In this document: positions 61,597 to 64,000 of the stretch, in pieces
How positions within the stretch are numbered: position 1 is the stretch's first letter
Layout of the letters: every line of letters begins with the position of its first letter
Assembly (NCBI GenBank): GCA_009993635.1
Contig: JAACTC010000009.1
Span: 360,456 to 424,455 of the forward strand
Origin: Erythrobacter sp.
Lineage (GTDB): Bacteria; Pseudomonadota; Alphaproteobacteria; Sphingomonadales; Sphingomonadaceae
Reading direction: 5' to 3'
DNA length: 64,000 bases
The notes under the pieces: model-generated
Databases searched by the model: none
What the model was told of the DNA's origin: nothing
The model's input: only the letters and a program-made list of their open reading frames with translations
Made by a program: the position numbers and the translations under genes

Positions 61597-63725
61597 CAGA
61601 ACTTCACGGTCAGCGAGCCGTTGATGCTGCGCTTCTCGCCCGGGAAGCAGTCGCCGCGCACCAGGCAGACCGCGTAATATTCCTCGTTGGTCACGTTGCG
61701 CGCGGTCACCCGCAGTGCGAACCGGTCGAAATCGTAACCGAGCGACAGGTCGCCCACCGTGCGCCCGTCCACGCGATAGGTCAGCAGGTCGCCGGTGATC
61801 GCCGAGATGCCGTTGCTTTCGTTGCCGCCGACGTAACGCACCCCGCCGCCCAGGCTCAGGCCATCCAGCGCGCCGCCGAAATTATACAGCGCGAACAGGG
61901 ATGCCTGCCAGTCGGCGATGGAGGTGAGCGGCAGGCCGTTGGGATCTTCCGCGTCGAGATAGGTCACGTTGCCGTCGATCCGCAGGCCGCCGAGCAGCGC
62001 GTTGGCCTCCAGCTCCATGCCTCGAACCTTGGAAATGCCTTCCTGCTGGCTGTTGCCACCGACGAGCGAGGCTGGGTTGGGCAGGTTGGACACCTCGATA
62101 TCGAACGCGGACAGCGTGACGAGCGCGTTCAGCCCGGTCGGCTGCCACTTGATCCCCGCCTCGTACTGGCGGCCCTCCTGCGGCAGCAGCTGCTGGTTGG
62201 TGACCGTATCGATCCCCACCACCGGCTCGAAGCTTTCGGCGTAGCTCACATAGGGGGAGATACCGGCTGGGCCGCGCCAGAGCAGGCCGAAGCTGAGGCT
62301 GACCGCGTCGTCCTTCTGCGTGGCGCCGTTTTCCACCGCGTTGGTCACATTGTCGAACCGCACCCCGGCATTGGCGACCAGCGCGCCCCAGCTGATCTGG
62401 TCGGAAATGTAGATGCCGGTGGAATCGACGTAGTTGCGGGGGCCATTGCCCTGCAGCTGGCGCACCTGTTCGACGCTCGGCACGTTCTGGTACTGCGGAT
62501 CGAACACGTTGAGCGTGCCCAGCGCAAAGGCATAGGCGGTGTCGGAATCGGTGAAGACATCCTGCGCCTGCACCCCCACCAGCACTTCGTGCGTGATTGG
62601 GCCGGTAGCGAACTCGCCGCGCAGCCGGGCGTCGACCGCCAGCTGTTCGCTGCGATTATCCGCCAGGTAATAGGTCCAGGCGCCATCCCCGTTTGCGTCG
62701 ATGCGGGGCACGCCATTGCCCTGGAAGGCGATCCACGCCTGGCGATAATCGGCCTCCGATTCGACGAAACGACCGACCGCCTCGAACGAAATCGCATCGC
62801 TCAGCTGCTGTTCGACCAGCAGGGTCAGCGCGAAGCTTTCGGTGTCATAGGCGTTGAAGCCGGGCGCGCCCATATATTCGTAAGGATCGATTTCCTCGCC
62901 GCTGGCAGACGGCAGCAGCGTACCCGTCACGGGGAGGAACTGGTGCGCGGTATCGGATTCCTGCTTCGAATAATTGGCCAGCACGGTAATCTCGGTGCCC
63001 ACGCCGGGGCGCAGCGTCACCGCCGGCGCGATCACCAGCTTGTCGTCCTTCACCTCGTCGATCTGGGTGCCCGAATCGCGCAGCAGGCCGACGAAGCGGA
63101 ACTGCGCCTGGTCTTCGGCCCCGGGAATCGCGATGTTGATATCGGTCGCCACCTGCGCGCGGTTGAAGCTGCCGTAGTCGAGCCGGACTTCACCCTCGGT
63201 CACGCCATGCGGGCGCTTGGTCACGACGTTGATGATGCCGCCGGGCGAGCCTGCGCCGTAAAGGACCGAGGCCGGGCCTTTCAGAACCTCGACCTGTTCC
63301 AGCGTGTAGATGTCCTGCCGGGTCGTGTTGTAGAAGCCGAAGAGATATTGCAGGTTGTCACGGTATTCCGGCGCATCGAGGCCGCGAACCTGCGCAAAAT
63401 CGCCACGCGTTGAAAAGCCGAAGGGCTCTGCGGTGACACCCGCCGAATAGGCCAGCGCATCGTCGAGCGACTGCGCGCCCTTTTCCTCGAAATCCTGTTC
63501 CGTCTCGATCGAGATCGAGCGTGCCGTTTCGACGATCGGCGTGTCGGACTTGGTCGCCCCGAAATCGGTCAGCGCCCCGGTGACCACAATCGTGCGCTGC
63601 CCGGCTTCATCCGCCGGGTCGCCGGTCTGCGCGGCCCCGGTCTGGACGGAGCCGTCCTGGGCAAGCGCGGGCGACGCGGCCATCAGAGCGATCATGGCGG
63701 TCGTGGCGGCGAAAATCGGTTTCAC
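61596..63725 (-). CDS. TonB-dependent siderophore receptor
   Basis: A 709-residue outer-membrane receptor. A signal peptide (about 1-22) precedes a plug domain with IVVTGALTDFGATKSDTPIV, VLKGPASVLYGAGSPGGIIN and VVTKRP. The C-terminal beta-barrel ends in a Phe (SLTVKF). It is of the FhuE/FoxA type, so it should import a ferric siderophore with TonB-ExbBD energy. GTG 63725 was chosen; the open frame to 63926 has no signal peptide. A Fur box lies 37 bases upstream. Confidence 0.92.
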   Translation of the reverse strand: MKPIFAATTAMIALMAASPALAQDGSVQTGAAQTGDPADEAGQRTIVVTGALTDFGATKSDTPIVETARSISIETEQDFEEKGAQSLDDALAYSAGVTAEPFGFSTRGDFAQVRGLDAPEYRDNLQYLFGFYNTTRQDIYTLEQVEVLKGPASVLYGAGSPGGIINVVTKRPHGVTEGEVRLDYGSFNRAQVATDINIAIPGAEDQAQFRFVGLLRDSGTQIDEVKDDKLVIAPAVTLRPGVGTEITVLANYSKQESDTAHQFLPVTGTLLPSASGEEIDPYEYMGAPGFNAYDTESFALTLLVEQQLSDAISFEAVGRFVESEADYRQAWIAFQGNGVPRIDANGDGAWTYYLADNRSEQLAVDARLRGEFATGPITHEVLVGVQAQDVFTDSDTAYAFALGTLNVFDPQYQNVPSVEQVRQLQGNGPRNYVDSTGIYISDQISWGALVANAGVRFDNVTNAVENGATQKDDAVSLSFGLLWRGPAGISPYVSYAESFEPVVGIDTVTNQQLLPQEGRQYEAGIKWQPTGLNALVTLSAFDIEVSNLPNPASLVGGNSQQEGISKVRGMELEANALLGGLRIDGNVTYLDAEDPNGLPLTSIADWQASLFALYNFGGALDGLSLGGGVRYVGGNESNGISAITGDLLTYRVDGRTVGDLSLGYDFDRFALRVTARNVTNEEYYAVCLVRGDCFPGEKRSINGSLTVKF

Positions 63726-63761
63726 ATCGGGCTCCCTGGAAATGTTCGTCGGGACCGCTAA

Positions 63762-63776
63762 TGAAAACCATTCGCA
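63762..63776 (-). promoter_or_regulatory. Fur box upstream of the iron-uptake operon
   Basis: Read on the minus strand, TGCGAATGGTTTTCA matches the core pattern TGAGAATNATTCTCA at about 11 of 14 fixed positions. It lies 37 bases before the receptor GTG start and just upstream of the divergent reading frame at 63783. The Fur-family gene at 44315 is a possible regulator. Confidence 0.55.
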
Positions 63777-63782
63777 TTTGCA

Positions 63783-64000
63783 ATGGAAGAATCGGGCGCA
63801 CTGGTGGATTTCACCATAGAAGGCCACAGCGCGGGCTTCGGGCCCGACGCTCGGATCGGCGCGTTGGTGGGGGAATCGGGTGGGTTGGGCGAGCCGCTGA
63901 TGCTGCTGCATGGCGAACGGCAGCAATGCCGCGTGGCCTCGCGTCGGTTCGGCGCGCGGCCGTGGTACGGATTTTGCGCTAGATCGAAGGCCTGGCTGGG
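63783..64000 (+). CDS. Possible divergent gene, 5' part
   Basis: An open frame from ATG 63783 runs to the window end, 72 codons so far (MEESGALVDFTIEGHSAGFG ...). The protein is hydrophilic, with no recognisable domain. Its start lies next to the Fur box, so it could be a Fur-controlled divergent gene. An alternative is that it is non-coding DNA upstream of the receptor. Codon use alone cannot decide this. Confidence 0.3.
   Translation, partial: MEESGALVDFTIEGHSAGFGPDARIGALVGESGGLGEPLMLLHGERQQCRVASRRFGARPWYGFCARSKAWL

Noticed and set aside
1..64000. tRNA genes, rRNA and CRISPR arrays
   Set aside because: No T-loop/acceptor pairs, rRNA-like stretches or regularly spaced direct repeats were seen on reading.

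Overview
The window is GC-rich, about two-thirds G+C, and densely coded. It looks like a chromosomal segment of an alphaproteobacterium of the order Sphingomonadales, most likely Erythrobacteraceae or a close relative. The gene content fits: the plsX-fabH-ihfA-merR block, a MucR regulator, an alphaproteobacterial Fur without CxxC, a DUF1489 protein, aerobic-type CobT, EgtB/EgtD, HWE and HisKA_2 sensor kinases, and a nifU-tsaB-rimI-mucR-fur-miaB-phoH-ybeY-corC neighbourhood. I see no rRNA, tRNA, CRISPR array or prophage.

Layout. Positions 1-3126 hold the end of a transaldolase-like gene, cobT and a ParDE toxin-antitoxin pair. Positions 3165-9305 hold an amidase, a nitroreductase, cysS, a DUF559 nuclease between palindromic inverted repeats, and a D-2-hydroxyacid dehydrogenase. 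Positions 9416-11908 hold an S24/LexA-like repressor coupled to a CrtO-like membrane protein, a four-helix membrane protein with a small XRE regulator, and an orphan Flp pilin. Positions 11989-16570 hold a glyoxalase-II-like hydrolase, MAPEG, rpmF, plsX, fabH, ihfA and merR. Positions 16603-26518 hold the leftward operon dciA-dsb-dsb-smc and the rightward mutY, serine hydrolase, nudC and frnE. Positions 26580-34380 mix small envelope and regulatory genes, a second membrane/XRE pair, a histidine kinase, mgtE, a cyclophilin, a LysR regulator, corC and ybeY. Positions 34736-38520 separate ybeY from phoH and carry an HWE kinase behind an EcfG-type promoter, RlpA and an acyl-CoA dehydrogenase. Positions 38622-47808 are a long leftward housekeeping and regulatory block, with a YcgG/GntA plus DUF1989 pair inserted. 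Positions 47969-59521 hold an M16 peptidase, DAHP synthase, egtB-egtD, an aspartic protease, a HisKA_2 kinase, PhoX and a ZIP transporter. Positions 59705-63785 are a Fur-controlled iron-uptake operon.

Most notable signals: (1) a DUF559 nuclease gene bounded by 34-bp inverted repeats that are themselves palindromic, plus two gene-less 95-bp relatives elsewhere in the window; (2) a heme-oxygenase-type N-hydroxylase (YcgG/GntA) coupled to a DUF1989 protein, suggesting guanidino-compound chemistry; (3) two four-helix membrane protein/XRE pairs, each with its own palindromic operator; (4) a tsaB reading frame whose only sensible start is ATC behind a strong Shine-Dalgarno sequence; (5) a MucR that has lost both zinc-binding histidines; (6) an S24 repressor translationally coupled to a CrtO-like acyltransferase-family protein.
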